A DNA stretch of 64,000 nt from Sulfuricella denitrificans skB26 (GTDB lineage Bacteria > Pseudomonadota > Gammaproteobacteria > Burkholderiales > Sulfuricellaceae): positions 124,001 through 188,000 of the forward strand of contig NC_022357.1 in assembly GCF_000297055.2 (NCBI RefSeq), written 5' to 3'. Below the pieces are notes generated by a model. The model did no database searches. It saw nothing but the letters and a program-made list of their open reading frames with translations, and was not told the DNA's origin. Within the stretch, counting starts at the first letter, position 1. Each line of letters starts with the position of its first letter. The position numbers and the translations under genes are program-made. Positions 1-8,912 of the stretch are shown here, one piece after another.

Positions 1-1046
1 TATTTGTAGAGGTAGACGCCACCGGCAGGGACGGTCATCTTTGACACGCGTGCGGACCCATCGTAGACAAAGTTTAGCTGCCGCCCTGTGGGGCTGGTAA
101 CAGTGAGCAACAAATCTCCAATTGGGGCAACGGAAGAAGGCGTTACAACTGAACAGGCAGCACTAACCACATTACAGCTATAAACTAGTGTTTGGGTCTG
201 GCCTGTGAGATTGGTGATGGATGTTAGCTTGCCTGATGCATCATAAATTTCCACTTCCCCCTGCTCATTGAGATACCTCCAGCCGTTCGGCTTTCCTGTT
301 GTAATATCTACACCTAATTGGCCCAAGGTTCCAGCTGCGTCGGCGTCACCTATCCAAGGGGCGTCAGCTCCTACTTGAGTAAACTGATACCGTTTACCAT
401 CACCACGGCCAAGACCAACAATGCTGTAACTACCAGCCCCACTGCCAGAAGTCATGAAATTTAAAGTTTGTCCATACCCTCCCTTCCACCCCACTCCCAA
501 ACCATTTATGGCCTTGGAGCTACTGTTGTAGGTGCGCTCCATTCGCAGCGGGTACAAATCAACTCCATTATAATCCAGCTCATGTTGGTGTTTATTACCT
601 ACGCCAGTGTTTATAGGATTAGTGCCGTTGTCGTTGCATGAACCACCAGAGTTCTTTGGTATGGATGGGATATCGGGAGAGGGGGTGCAAGACAACGTGG
701 AGAGAGGTCCGGTACTGCTTGAATATGGAGTGCCCTCATTGCGGGAGGGAGACTCAATCCAGGTTACTATACAACCTAGCCCACTTGGAATAGGGCGTAC
801 TTCAGATGGCAATGGATAAAAACCACAACCCCAATGGCTGCCAGAGCCGGCTACACAATCGGATTCCAACTTGGCATAGTACGCGCCAGTAGCATCGCAA
901 CTGGCGCTAAAAGTTTTGATTTGATCTGCTGTGCATAAGGTTTGAGCAAGTGCAGGAAGAGTTAGCAATAGTGGTAACGAAGCAAACAAAACTTGAGGTC
1001 TTGCAATAGCACACGCAACCCTAGCAATACAACTAATTGCTTTCAC
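1..1046 (-). CDS. RHS/YD-repeat-type secreted protein, N-terminal part (runs off window start)
   Basis: An uninterrupted minus-strand frame of about 348 codons reaches the window start without a stop. From the GTG at 1046 it opens with a Sec-type signal peptide (basic start, then leucine-rich LFASLPLLLTLPALA followed by Q). After about 150 residues comes DLYPLRMERTYNSSS and GVGWKGGYG, the pattern that opens DUF6531/RHS proteins, and then LLTVTSPTGRQLNFVYDG, typical of YD-repeat shells. Such proteins are large surface or secreted shells that often carry polymorphic toxin tips; the tip is not visible here. Start choice is tentative because no ribosome site is clear; an in-frame GTG at 1076 is an alternative. 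A promoter with an unusual palindrome lies about 340 bases upstream. Confidence 0.8.
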   Translation of the reverse strand, partial: MKAISCIARVACAIARPQVLFASLPLLLTLPALAQTLCTADQIKTFSASCDATGAYYAKLESDCVAGSGSHWGCGFYPLPSEVRPIPSGLGCIVTWIESPSRNEGTPYSSSTGPLSTLSCTPSPDIPSIPKNSGGSCNDNGTNPINTGVGNKHQHELDYNGVDLYPLRMERTYNSSSKAINGLGVGWKGGYGQTLNFMTSGSGAGSYSIVGLGRGDGKRYQFTQVGADAPWIGDADAAGTLGQLGVDITTGKPNGWRYLNEQGEVEIYDASGKLTSITNLTGQTQTLVYSCNVVSAACSVVTPSSVAPIGDLLLTVTSPTGRQLNFVYDGSARVSKMTVPAGGVYLYK

Positions 1047-1548
1047 ATCAAGAAGTAACCCGCGACCAAACGCCACATGTAAATCAACCATTCTCTTATT
1101 TCTCCCCAATTCCCCGTAATACCCAGGCTCAATTTTTGTTAGGGTGCCGTGTGTACTGGCTATTTAAGCCGGGACTTACGCCTTATGATGAAATTTTATT
1201 CCGCCAAAATGTTGCAATGCCAATCTTGCATTGCAACATGCCCCATATTCAATTTCTGCTCCAGAAATCAAAGTGAATAGGCTCCCCGATAGCCTAAAGC
1301 AATCCCCGTGTTGGTGGCGCCCCCGGTATTTGTGGTTTTGATTTAGGGTTGACTCAAAAAATATTAACACCTGCATATCCATTTTATATATAGGGGTTTC
1401 CCCTATTGTCTAAACTATTTTGGCGATACCCGATAAATAGCCAAATTCATGCACCGGTTTTACTATTCACCCGTTATCCGTAGCTGGATCAGCCTTTTTC
1501 GGAGGTGATCAAGGCAAGTCAATTCCCTTACTCAACTGCAACCCACCT
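1047..1548. other. Non-coding stretch upstream of the RHS gene
   Basis: No convincing gene is seen. It holds the candidate leader and promoter of the leftward RHS gene (see 1383-1412). Small open frames here lack ribosome sites and recognisable protein character. Confidence 0.5.
1383..1412 (-). promoter_or_regulatory. Promoter with ATAGGGG-N3-CCCCTAT palindrome in its spacer
   Basis: On the minus strand TAGACA (1412-1407) and TATAAA (1388-1383) are separated by 18 bases, and the spacer holds the perfect dyad ATAGGGG-AAA-CCCCTAT (1406-1390). The same dyad occurs at 8772-8788. Transcription would run towards the RHS gene with a leader of about 330 bases. A dyad between the -35 and -10 boxes suggests a repressor site or a MerR-like activator site; the regulator is not known. 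Confidence 0.55.
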
Positions 1549-1965
1549 TCATAAGGCATTCTTCCTGCTCTGGAGGGATGGGACGGGTGTTCCTTTTGCC
1601 CATAACCGTGAACGTGCAAGCCGCAGAATCTGCGCAACGCCGGCCGTATGGTTGCCACGAACTCGCTGCAGTACGTCTACGGCGACATTATTGGAACGAA
1701 ATATCAGGTAAGAAGGCAGTATGGTTGCAGTATTGATGAGTTGACTAGGGTCCCCCAAAGTGCGCAGGGTTGAACCACAGCAGGCGTCAAGGCGTGAGGG
1801 AATGAGGAATTGTCGTCCAGCTTTCTCAGAACCAAAAATCTGTAGCGGTGTTTCTTCTTTCGAGGCGTTGCCGGACTTCTCGTGGAACACCATAACCGAA
1901 CTATATAGCGTCTGATCTGGGCGGAGCGGAGAAATAAAAGACAAGGAGATTCGTCTAGTAGACAT
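1549..1965 (-). CDS. Hypothetical protein (138 aa), doubtful
   Basis: No family is recognised. The case for it is a good ribosome site: AAGGAG lies six bases before the ATG at 1965, and the frame stays open for 138 codons. The N-terminal half (MSTRRISLSFISPLRPDQTL) looks protein-like; the C-terminal half is arginine-rich and could be read-through of non-coding DNA. It is divergent from the large gene starting near 2044, and the two starts are only about 80 bases apart, so they may share a control region. Confidence 0.3.
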   Translation of the reverse strand: MSTRRISLSFISPLRPDQTLYSSVMVFHEKSGNASKEETPLQIFGSEKAGRQFLIPSRLDACCGSTLRTLGDPSQLINTATILPSYLIFRSNNVAVDVLQRVRGNHTAGVAQILRLARSRLWAKGTPVPSLQSRKNAL

Positions 1966-2043
1966 GGATAACTCCTTGCCTTGCAGAAAACTTCTTTGTC
2001 TTCCACTTTATTTTCGCGGACCAGCCTCAACCGCCACCATTCA

Positions 2044-3870
2044 ATGCGGATTTCACAAAATGTAGTTTCCGAGCATACTAGCTACCGTCTTCAGGTCATC
2101 AACTCTGGCGATATGATGCCCGCAAACGATACCACCTTCCGACCGGTATTCCATAAGCTAGGCCGTGGCATCCACCGGATAGCCTGGTTCGGCGACATAA
2201 CCTACGCCAGCCGAACCGGAGGGTCTTCACCCATGGCCCAGCTCGTTCTATCCCGCTGGAAGGACAACAAGCACGCTGCTCGTATCCACCGCGACCAGTT
2301 CACCACCATAGCGGTCCCCATAGCCTACCTTCGACTGTTCCGCATCGGCGATCTATGGAATGACGAGGAACGGATCGGGACCGGCGAGGACTTCGTCCAG
2401 GAAACCTTCGAGGACCTGACAATCAATGACACGACAGTGGAAGTCGCGCCGGCCGGCCTCCCTCTGAACCAAGGAGGCACCTCGCTCTATCCCCTACCGT
2501 TTTCGGCCTTGGAAGCACACCGAGACCACACTGGGGCATTCTGCGCCCGGGTGCCCGTAGCCAACGACGTCACCCTAATGGTGCCCTGCATGGAACTCAT
2601 CCGCTTCTACTTCGGCGCAAGCGGAGGTCTCCTGAAGCGCCTATTTTCTGGCGCATTGGCTAGCCGCCAACTGTACACCTCGGCACGAATCAATCCCGCC
2701 ACTGGGATCGCACACCTGGATCTGTTCCCAGGCCTTCCTGGCGTCGCGGCCAGTACAGTTGGACGCATCGCGTTCGATCCACAAGCACGAAAGGCTATGC
2801 GATGGCTTATCAACTCAGGTGTGAGCGCAGCGGCCAACAAGGAGCGCCATTACCCTCGTACCACATTTCCATTCCTTGGCGAGACGACCCTGACCGCTCA
2901 GGGCAGGTGGATCGAGCAAGGTAGGCACCGGGTGTTCCTAGCCGAACGGCTGACCCGGTGCACACACCCGTTTCCTTTCCAGAAACTTTTCTACACGTCA
3001 CAGGTAAATCTGAATGCTATGTCCAATGCCTCACGTCAAAAATCAGAAATAATGGCGAGACATGACGAGGATACCCGCCCCAAGGTCCAGCTTACCGATG
3101 GAATGGTGGCTCGTGACCTGCAAGCGATGGCAGTACCTAGTCCCGAAGAAATCGACTGTTCTTTTCCGGACCTCATGACAAAGCACGTTCGGCGAGTCAA
3201 GCCGGCCCAACCGACGGGCGCCCACCATCACGCGGCACCAGACGTTACTCTTGCTACTGGTGATCCGTTGTCTTCCAGCAATAATCGGGAAGCCGAAGTG
3301 ACCACTGAGACCGCAGAACAGGCCATTATAGAAACGTATCCCGAAGGGGCCGCATTCTTGCATCAAGTGATCGAAGATGTCAGGTTTGAGGGTAATGATT
3401 CCATCGAGATGGTTCCCATTCGATATGAGGCTGCTGGCCAAGAGACGCCTTTCACGCGTGCGGACTACCTGGTGCCGACGGCCGACTCTCGGCTTGAGAC
3501 CATTTGGGCTACTCGACTTAGTATTAGCGCCCCAGGCATAGAGCCCTCCTTGCTGCTGTTGGTCAAAGAAAGGCCTCCCTGGGCGAGCGAGAACAGCGAT
3601 GACCAAGGGATTTTCTTACCCTACCGCCCCGAAGAGGATCCACAGGGTCACGTGCTTGAAAAACTTCTCATTGACTTCGCAGGTATGGACAGAGAGCCGG
3701 AACCGAACGAAGGTTCGGCGAAGAAACTAGGACAAATCGGATTGCCTTACGACGTCAGCGCCATGCTGCCCTTTCTGATGCGGGTATGGGGGATAGACAA
3801 CAAGCATTACAACGAAAAGATGCGCCAACGTGCGTTAAGTGTCACACCCCTAGAAAGTGGCGTAGGATAA
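2044..3870 (+). CDS. Large protein of unknown function, weakly TnsE-like layout
   Basis: About 608 residues from the ATG at 2044; the frame is open to a TTG at 1981 but neither start has a clear ribosome site. The middle holds VPCMELIRFYFGASGGLLKRLF, followed by a beta-rich stretch; a long low-complexity linker (residues about 330-430, many Ser, Thr, His, Glu) separates it from a C-terminal domain with strands around EGAAFLHQVIEDVRF and WATRLSISAPG. Tn7 TnsE also has an N-terminal domain with a P-x-x-E-L-x-R-x-x-F stretch, a linker and a C-terminal domain that meets DNA. I infer only a possible distant likeness. A small membrane protein follows 15 bases downstream. No catalytic motif is evident. 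Confidence 0.7.
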   Translation: MRISQNVVSEHTSYRLQVINSGDMMPANDTTFRPVFHKLGRGIHRIAWFGDITYASRTGGSSPMAQLVLSRWKDNKHAARIHRDQFTTIAVPIAYLRLFRIGDLWNDEERIGTGEDFVQETFEDLTINDTTVEVAPAGLPLNQGGTSLYPLPFSALEAHRDHTGAFCARVPVANDVTLMVPCMELIRFYFGASGGLLKRLFSGALASRQLYTSARINPATGIAHLDLFPGLPGVAASTVGRIAFDPQARKAMRWLINSGVSAAANKERHYPRTTFPFLGETTLTAQGRWIEQGRHRVFLAERLTRCTHPFPFQKLFYTSQVNLNAMSNASRQKSEIMARHDEDTRPKVQLTDGMVARDLQAMAVPSPEEIDCSFPDLMTKHVRRVKPAQPTGAHHHAAPDVTLATGDPLSSSNNREAEVTTETAEQAIIETYPEGAAFLHQVIEDVRFEGNDSIEMVPIRYEAAGQETPFTRADYLVPTADSRLETIWATRLSISAPGIEPSLLLLVKERPPWASENSDDQGIFLPYRPEEDPQGHVLEKLLIDFAGMDREPEPNEGSAKKLGQIGLPYDVSAMLPFLMRVWGIDNKHYNEKMRQRALSVTPLESGVG

Positions 3871-3885
3871 GAAAAACAACCCCTC

Positions 3886-4158
3886 GTGAATCTTATGCCT
3901 TGGCCCGTCATCCTAACGACTCTGACTCTCGCCCTGGTTTCTGCTTGGCTGGTATTTATACGGAACTGGGAGGCGTGGCAGGCGATGCTGGCTGTGGCAT
4001 TTGCCGCGTTTGGAATCATCAGTTTGTTGATAGTCGCGATTCAGCTTCTCTCGGATCGGGATGGCCGTGCTGAGAACTGGCGTGTTGTCAAAAAGACATT
4101 CGATGATGATCTGGACCAGATGCTCAAATATTTTCGGATTAGGAAAAGAAAGGATTAG
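3886..4158 (+). CDS. Small two-helix membrane protein
   Basis: About 90 residues from a GTG at 3886 (an ATG at 3895 is equally possible). Two hydrophobic segments are visible (VILTTLTLALVSAWLVFI and LAVAFAAFGIISLLIVAIQL), followed by a charged cytoplasmic tail rich in Lys, Arg and Asp. It starts 15 bases after the preceding large gene and is probably co-transcribed with it. No family is recognised. If the pair forms one system, this would be its membrane component. Confidence 0.55.
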   Translation: MNLMPWPVILTTLTLALVSAWLVFIRNWEAWQAMLAVAFAAFGIISLLIVAIQLLSDRDGRAENWRVVKKTFDDDLDQMLKYFRIRKRKD

Positions 4159-4533
4159 TCAGGTTCTGGTCGACGCCAGAATCTGCCGAGAAACCCATAA
4201 ATAGCGATGGTCTTATTAATGCCAACCACGCCAAAGAAAGAGGAGTCCTAAGAAATACTCAGACGCCGATGGACACGAATTAAGAGTTATGAAGGTTGCC
4301 AACCAATAAAAAACCCGACAATGATATCGGGTTTGGATGGTCAAGGAGCAGTGGCGATAATGAAAATTATCATTTATGTTTAATGAGTTACAAACAATCA
4401 ACCATCATTGTCAGGCCAAAGTTTCATGGTATTCCCCTCTTTCCCGTGTTCTTAGACTAGATTCTAGCAAAAAAAAAGCTTTAGTCAAATGCGTTACTCA
4501 TCTCACGCCCCAGGTCGACGATGGAAGGTGCAT
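4159..4533. other. Intergenic region between convergent genes
   Basis: No gene is supported. It contains a minus-strand hairpin followed by a T-run (4305-4334) and an A-tract near 4470. The 3' ends of the rightward pair and of the leftward RelA/SpoT-TPR gene meet here. Confidence 0.5.
4305..4334 (-). terminator. Rho-independent terminator (leftward)
   Basis: Arms AAACCCGA (4311-4318) and TCGGGTTT (4327-4334) with an 8-base loop; on the minus strand the stem runs into a T-run. It would end transcription of the RelA/SpoT-TPR gene about 200 bases upstream. Confidence 0.65.
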
Positions 4534-6363
4534 TTATTTAATTGTTAGCGCATTTTTCAATATCTTAAGGGTTATCTCTGGCTCGCCCTGATTCCCCCCC
4601 TCCTGAACAAGTTGTACGATGCGCTCGGCAACCGATTTTGCATCATCTGAGCGTCCAAGATGCTGATACGCCTTAGCAATAGTATCGAGAAAAAATATGT
4701 CTGGGTTGGTAGCGCTAAGGGTGTGATGTTCAAGCACGCTGAGACTGCTAGATAACTGTGCATGCAGAGCTGAATCCGGTTGACCCCCCAGAGACCCTAG
4801 TAACTCCAAGTATTGTGTTGCGTAGTAGGCGAAGTTGTTGTGGATCTTGATGTCATCTGGACGCGCCGTCAAGCCTTTGCTCGTAACCATAACAGCTCTA
4901 TATAAGAGAGAAGTTCGCTCTTCGATGTCATGATCTGGCAAGCTGCCAATATATTCCGCCTTCTTCCAGAGCTGATAGCCCAGAAGTTTAGGCAAGGCTC
5001 CAGAAACGTGCGTGTAGTCGGCTAGAGGCAACTCGTCAGGCCAATGGCCTGTCTTATGGCTTACACTCGCAATGCCCTCAACAGCTTCTTCCGCTGACTG
5101 ATATAACTCAATGGCTGGATCCGTCTGACCGAGCTTGGCCACGGCTTGCGCGAGGCGGAATTTAGCCAGGGGAAAGGATGGGTAAAGATCGGCAAGCTCA
5201 GTGTAGAGTTCTACCGCTTGTTGCACATATTCTGGCGCCTCGGTGGACATGAGACAAAGTGCCTCATTCATTCGAGCGTAATATATATACTGAGCTTTGC
5301 CTTGACCGTCTGATAGCTCACGCTCCCCTGCCTGGCGTACCTGCAGGAAATGTTCGGCGGCCTGAATATATGCAGAGACTGTTTGTGGATGCTGAGCTCC
5401 TTGATTTAAGGAAATCTTGGAGGCTTCTTCTCGTAGTTTTCTTCCCTCAACATATACGGTGATGAAATTTGCCGCCACGTTCAGTTCTGAGAAGCGTTTC
5501 AATATATCGTCATCCGACTCGACTGAAATAATCTTGCCCTGCTCACCTTTTGATATAAGAGGCGTTGTTGCAGATACAAGAATCGTATCGGCGTAGTGTG
5601 CACAAGCGTCCGTAAAATGTTTCAAGACCTTTAAATGTGGTTGAACCAGTGCACTATTGTGAATCGGAGTACCGCTGTTCTTCCCTGCTCGCTGTACATA
5701 GCCAAATCTATGATCAATTTCACCCCAGGCATCTTCAAAGACTGTGCGTATTTGAATTTCGATCGGCAAGGGATGCTTTTTCTCTCCATAATCCGTTCTT
5801 AGCTTCGCAACCGAGCAGATGCGGCTGACGATATGAACACTGGAATACCCCTCGAGCGACTCCTTGAGTTCAAATGCCGCGCCAGCTTGTGATAAGACTT
5901 CCTTTAGTTGCGCCAAGAACGGATCGTGATGAGGTGCATTTGTATATATGATTATTTCTTCAAAGCAACTCTTTTGGAAGGGATTAGGCGAAAGCTCTTT
6001 TCCGTGCGCAATTAATGCGAGAACCTCTCGAACTATATCAGGAATCTCCTTCCGAAAAAGCGTTATTAGGCGGATTCCTATTACATCGGTAACAGAGTCG
6101 ACATCATATTTTTCCTTTTCTTTTCGCTTACGGGTAACTTTTTCAATTAGCCTTTCTTCTGACTTCACGCGCGACTTGATTGCATAGCATAAGCTGCCGA
6201 GACCTGAGTGCATAATCGCCTGGAGGACATTTTTTTCACCATCCCTGCCGCCCATCTCAAGTCGCGCGGCATTGAGCGCTAATGCATCACTTTTCCCCAT
6301 TCCTTGTTCCATCCTTGGATTTCGACAATTGTCGTATTTTATGAAATCTAGGGCTGTTACCAT
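4534..6363 (-). CDS. RelA/SpoT-domain nucleotidyltransferase fused to TPR repeats
   Basis: About 609 residues from the ATG at 6363; in-frame starts extend to 6444, and the start is uncertain. Residues about 60-230 carry the alarmone-synthetase signature: SVTDVIGIRLITLF, GYSSVHIV, and EIQIRTVFEDAWGEIDHRFGY. The rest is alpha-helical with tetratricopeptide-like units (for example YTELADLYPSFPLAKFRLAQAVAKLGQTDPAIELY). No HD hydrolase domain is seen, so it is synthetase-only. Members of this superfamily make (p)ppGpp or pyrophosphorylate tRNA, and some act as phage-activated toxins (toxSAS, CapRel). The TPR part could be a sensor or inhibitory module. No antitoxin gene lies next to it. A defence role is inferred from location. 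Confidence 0.8.
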   Translation of the reverse strand: MVTALDFIKYDNCRNPRMEQGMGKSDALALNAARLEMGGRDGEKNVLQAIMHSGLGSLCYAIKSRVKSEERLIEKVTRKRKEKEKYDVDSVTDVIGIRLITLFRKEIPDIVREVLALIAHGKELSPNPFQKSCFEEIIIYTNAPHHDPFLAQLKEVLSQAGAAFELKESLEGYSSVHIVSRICSVAKLRTDYGEKKHPLPIEIQIRTVFEDAWGEIDHRFGYVQRAGKNSGTPIHNSALVQPHLKVLKHFTDACAHYADTILVSATTPLISKGEQGKIISVESDDDILKRFSELNVAANFITVYVEGRKLREEASKISLNQGAQHPQTVSAYIQAAEHFLQVRQAGERELSDGQGKAQYIYYARMNEALCLMSTEAPEYVQQAVELYTELADLYPSFPLAKFRLAQAVAKLGQTDPAIELYQSAEEAVEGIASVSHKTGHWPDELPLADYTHVSGALPKLLGYQLWKKAEYIGSLPDHDIEERTSLLYRAVMVTSKGLTARPDDIKIHNNFAYYATQYLELLGSLGGQPDSALHAQLSSSLSVLEHHTLSATNPDIFFLDTIAKAYQHLGRSDDAKSVAERIVQLVQEGGNQGEPEITLKILKNALTIK

Positions 6364-6479
6364 ATCTGCCCACAGATGCCCCAGTATAAAGAAAAAAACT
6401 GGCGGCGGAAAAGCGGTAATCTTAATTAATTCTAACCACATCACCGATTACCGGCCCCAATACGGAGGAACCCGCAGAA

Positions 6480-7592
6480 TTATGCCACAGAGATAGAGCC
6501 GCCACCCTCCTGGGAGATTTTCTGACCCAACAAGGCAATCGCTGCTGCGAAGCTCTCACCGCCGCCACACTGCGAAACTTGCAACACCTCGTTTAGCCCG
6601 GTTTGACTGGATAAAGAAATCTCCTCATATAAGCAGATAGGTAGCTCTTTGTTGTCCTTGAACCGGCGATCCGGCCCTCCAGACTTGTTGACATACTTCC
6701 ACGTCCTATCCACAACCTTTGCGTCCCTTGGAACGGAATCACTCTCGATGAACCTCCTTGTTCCAACATTGACGCGGAGCTCCTGATAGCCGACGGCGCC
6801 AACGCCGTTTTGATCGTAGATGAGGACGCGGTCTGGAAAGAAGTGCAGCGTTTGGCGACCAACCCCAATGGCTATGGTTTCGATGTTGGTCTTGACGTAG
6901 GGTGGTTCTACCTTGCGAACAAACGTTTGCTTTCGGCTAACGAGGTTGCTCGCACCAGCGTGATACTTTCGATCATGAACCTTCCCCTCAGCCTCGATAT
7001 GCCATGCCGCTGCGCAATCAGCCAACCGTCCGGCGCAACTGTGAAGCTGTCCATAGGCATTTTCCATCTCGGGATCGAAGTCATAGAAAAGTACGACCGT
7101 TTTGGCAAGGGCATCTCGACCATGAGCAACGTATGTGCCCACAATACCCCCCAGGAAAAGTAGCACCAATAACCAATTCGGCCACCCCGACGACAACCCA
7201 ACGATAAGAACCGCCACTGAGGCCACAGCCACGATAGGCCAAAGCCGTGTGGTCTTTTGCTTTTGGTTCAGTTCATTCAAAAGCTCACGCGAGGAAGAGT
7301 CAACGATTTGGGCAACGTCTGCCGACTCGATTTCTTCGAGCGGCGCATGTGTTCCCGGTGGGATTTGAGGGTCAAGTCGCTGCGCAGGCTGGCGTCGCTG
7401 CTCGGAAGGCGCAGAGGATGACGGAATGGTTGCTCTGTAATATAACCCACCTCGACCCATGTGGACATAGTTGCCTCGCGGCCCGACTCCGAAGCGTAGC
7501 CCTTTTACACCTGCGGAAACCCCGATACCCGACTTCGAAAGGTTGAAGCGGAGAGGACCAACACTAATGCTCTTACGAAGATAGAAACCCAC
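6480..7592 (-). CDS. DUF4236-domain membrane protein
   Basis: 370 residues. The N-terminus MGFYLRKSISVGPLRFNLS, followed by SGIGVSAGVKGLRFGVGPRG, is the glycine-rich DUF4236 domain. Two close hydrophobic segments (LWPIVAVASVAVLIVGL and WLLVLLFLGGIVGTYVA) follow at about residues 115-160, then a soluble beta-rich C-terminal domain of roughly 210 residues. DUF4236 proteins have no established activity but are frequent in phages, plasmids and islands. The gene is leftward like its neighbours on both sides and lies 36 bases upstream of the RelA/SpoT gene's longest frame, so it may be co-transcribed with it. Confidence 0.75.
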   Translation of the reverse strand: MGFYLRKSISVGPLRFNLSKSGIGVSAGVKGLRFGVGPRGNYVHMGRGGLYYRATIPSSSAPSEQRRQPAQRLDPQIPPGTHAPLEEIESADVAQIVDSSSRELLNELNQKQKTTRLWPIVAVASVAVLIVGLSSGWPNWLLVLLFLGGIVGTYVAHGRDALAKTVVLFYDFDPEMENAYGQLHSCAGRLADCAAAWHIEAEGKVHDRKYHAGASNLVSRKQTFVRKVEPPYVKTNIETIAIGVGRQTLHFFPDRVLIYDQNGVGAVGYQELRVNVGTRRFIESDSVPRDAKVVDRTWKYVNKSGGPDRRFKDNKELPICLYEEISLSSQTGLNEVLQVSQCGGGESFAAAIALLGQKISQEGGGSISVA

Positions 7593-7632
7593 GGGCTATT
7601 CCTTATAATTCCGACCCCACCAACGACTTGGA

Positions 7633-8433
7633 TCAATCGATAACCGCCTTAGCAGACCCAAGCGCTATAACCTTGGCCGCAGCCATATCGGCTGACGTCA
7701 AATAATGAATATGGGAGGTATGAAGACTATCTTCCATTTTTTTGAGGAAAGTTGCCTCTTTCGTAACTACGTAGCCATTTCCTGCCAATTCACGATGACT
7801 TTCAACGAGCTGACTGCGCAGAGTGTCTTTGTCGCTCCATGAGCGCATAGCTATGCGATCCACAATCTGGACAGTACCGCCATGCTTAAGGCAAGAGCGC
7901 CCTATCTCATAGCATTGCTTATGCACCTGCTCGCGATAGAATGGCATTTCGCTGCCATTGAAGCTTTTTAGTTGCTTACCCAACTGGGCCGAAATGACCC
8001 CTGGGCTTGATCCAATCATCCAGCAGACGAGTGCATCGAATGCTTGATGTGGAAGACTCGTTGCCAAGTTGAAGTCAAACACATTCACCTGAACGATAAA
8101 CACTTGCGTGTCTGCCACTAGGTCAAGGTGATTAAATGCCTCAAGCGATACCACTTCGACTGAAATCCCGTTGGCTTTCAGGTGCTCAACGGCCATAGCC
8201 GCCAAGTGTTCGTTATCCTCAAGAGACACCACCCGCATGCCCGCTTGGACCAAACTCAAGGTGCTGGCGCCTGAGCCGCAACCCACCTCCAGCACCAAGG
8301 GTTGGTCACCCAATTGTTGAACCATCCAGGCATAGTGCCGATTCACAGAAAAATTCTCAGCCGAGGCCTTCCATTCATGCGCATATTCCTGAGGAGTCAT
8401 TGCCCGACCAAATATCGTGTTCATGTCATTCAT
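7633..8433 (-). CDS. Class I SAM-dependent methyltransferase
   Basis: 266 residues. The SAM-binding motif I is plain at about residue 48 (LVLEVGCGSGAST), followed by an acidic motif II (VVSLEDN) and a motif around FDALVCWMIGSSPG. The fold is a Rossmann-type methyltransferase; the substrate cannot be read from the sequence. The C-terminal third has no recognised domain. It starts 479 bases from the IHF-like gene on the other strand and lies 40 bases upstream of the DUF4236 gene in the same direction. Confidence 0.75.
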   Translation of the reverse strand: MNDMNTIFGRAMTPQEYAHEWKASAENFSVNRHYAWMVQQLGDQPLVLEVGCGSGASTLSLVQAGMRVVSLEDNEHLAAMAVEHLKANGISVEVVSLEAFNHLDLVADTQVFIVQVNVFDFNLATSLPHQAFDALVCWMIGSSPGVISAQLGKQLKSFNGSEMPFYREQVHKQCYEIGRSCLKHGGTVQIVDRIAMRSWSDKDTLRSQLVESHRELAGNGYVVTKEATFLKKMEDSLHTSHIHYLTSADMAAAKVIALGSAKAVID

Positions 8434-8912
8434 TTTATTTTTGTGGTTCCATTTTTATCTGGTCCCCCAGCGCCCATACGACCAGACCAAGAGCAGACAA
8501 AGGGTTCGCCATTCGCGACAACATGCGGATCGTACAGCGGGGTGTCGTTCTTGATGAAAGCAGCTCGTTGTCGAGGGTCGAGCCGACCGCCACTGTCAAT
8601 CAGGTGGATAAGCTACGTCACTGACAGATAACAGCGGTGCTGCAACAAACAGGGTTTGAGCGGTTGGCATTGGGATCTTCCAGTTTAGGTTATGTTTTTC
8701 TTGGTTTTGTGTATTCCTCTCATGACAAGAGCAATGTTTGGGTACGCTACTCTTTTATACTTGACATCCATATAGGGGAATCCCCTATTTCATCAGCAGC
8801 TTTCATTAACATTCGGTAGCAGCGTGGTTTGGCACTGGCATCACTGGCACATTTCCCGCATAAAACGCACTGGCGTTTGAAAGCCAAGCCTTAGACCATT
8901 ACAATTACTCGC
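8434..8912. other. Divergent intergenic region with a palindromic promoter
   Basis: No gene is supported. It separates the leftward methyltransferase from the rightward IHF-like gene and contains the TTGACA and ATAGGGG-N3-CCCCTAT elements described at 8761-8790. Confidence 0.5.
8761..8790 (+). promoter_or_regulatory. Second copy of the ATAGGGG-N3-CCCCTAT palindrome beside a -35 box
   Basis: A consensus TTGACA (8761-8766) is followed by the perfect dyad ATAGGGG-AAT-CCCCTAT (8772-8788). The arms are identical to those at 1390-1406. The expected -10 position falls on the right arm and is poor (CCTATT), which fits a promoter that needs an activator or is blocked by a repressor. It faces the IHF-like gene 123 bases downstream. 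Confidence 0.6.

Noticed and set aside
1176-1382. 68-codon leftward frame inside the RHS leader
   Set aside because: No ribosome site, no family resemblance, and its ATG overlaps the predicted promoter.
1981-2043. TTG start for the large orphan protein
   Set aside because: AAGGAG lies more than 30 bases upstream and fits another ATG whose frame soon stops; left as an alternative only.
4340-4430. Possible left end of the Tn7-like element (TTATCATTTATG near 4373 and TGTCAGG near 4424)
   Set aside because: The repeat-like sequence is in the same orientation as the right-end repeats, has a gap, and no ATGAA precedes a TGTCACC-like end.
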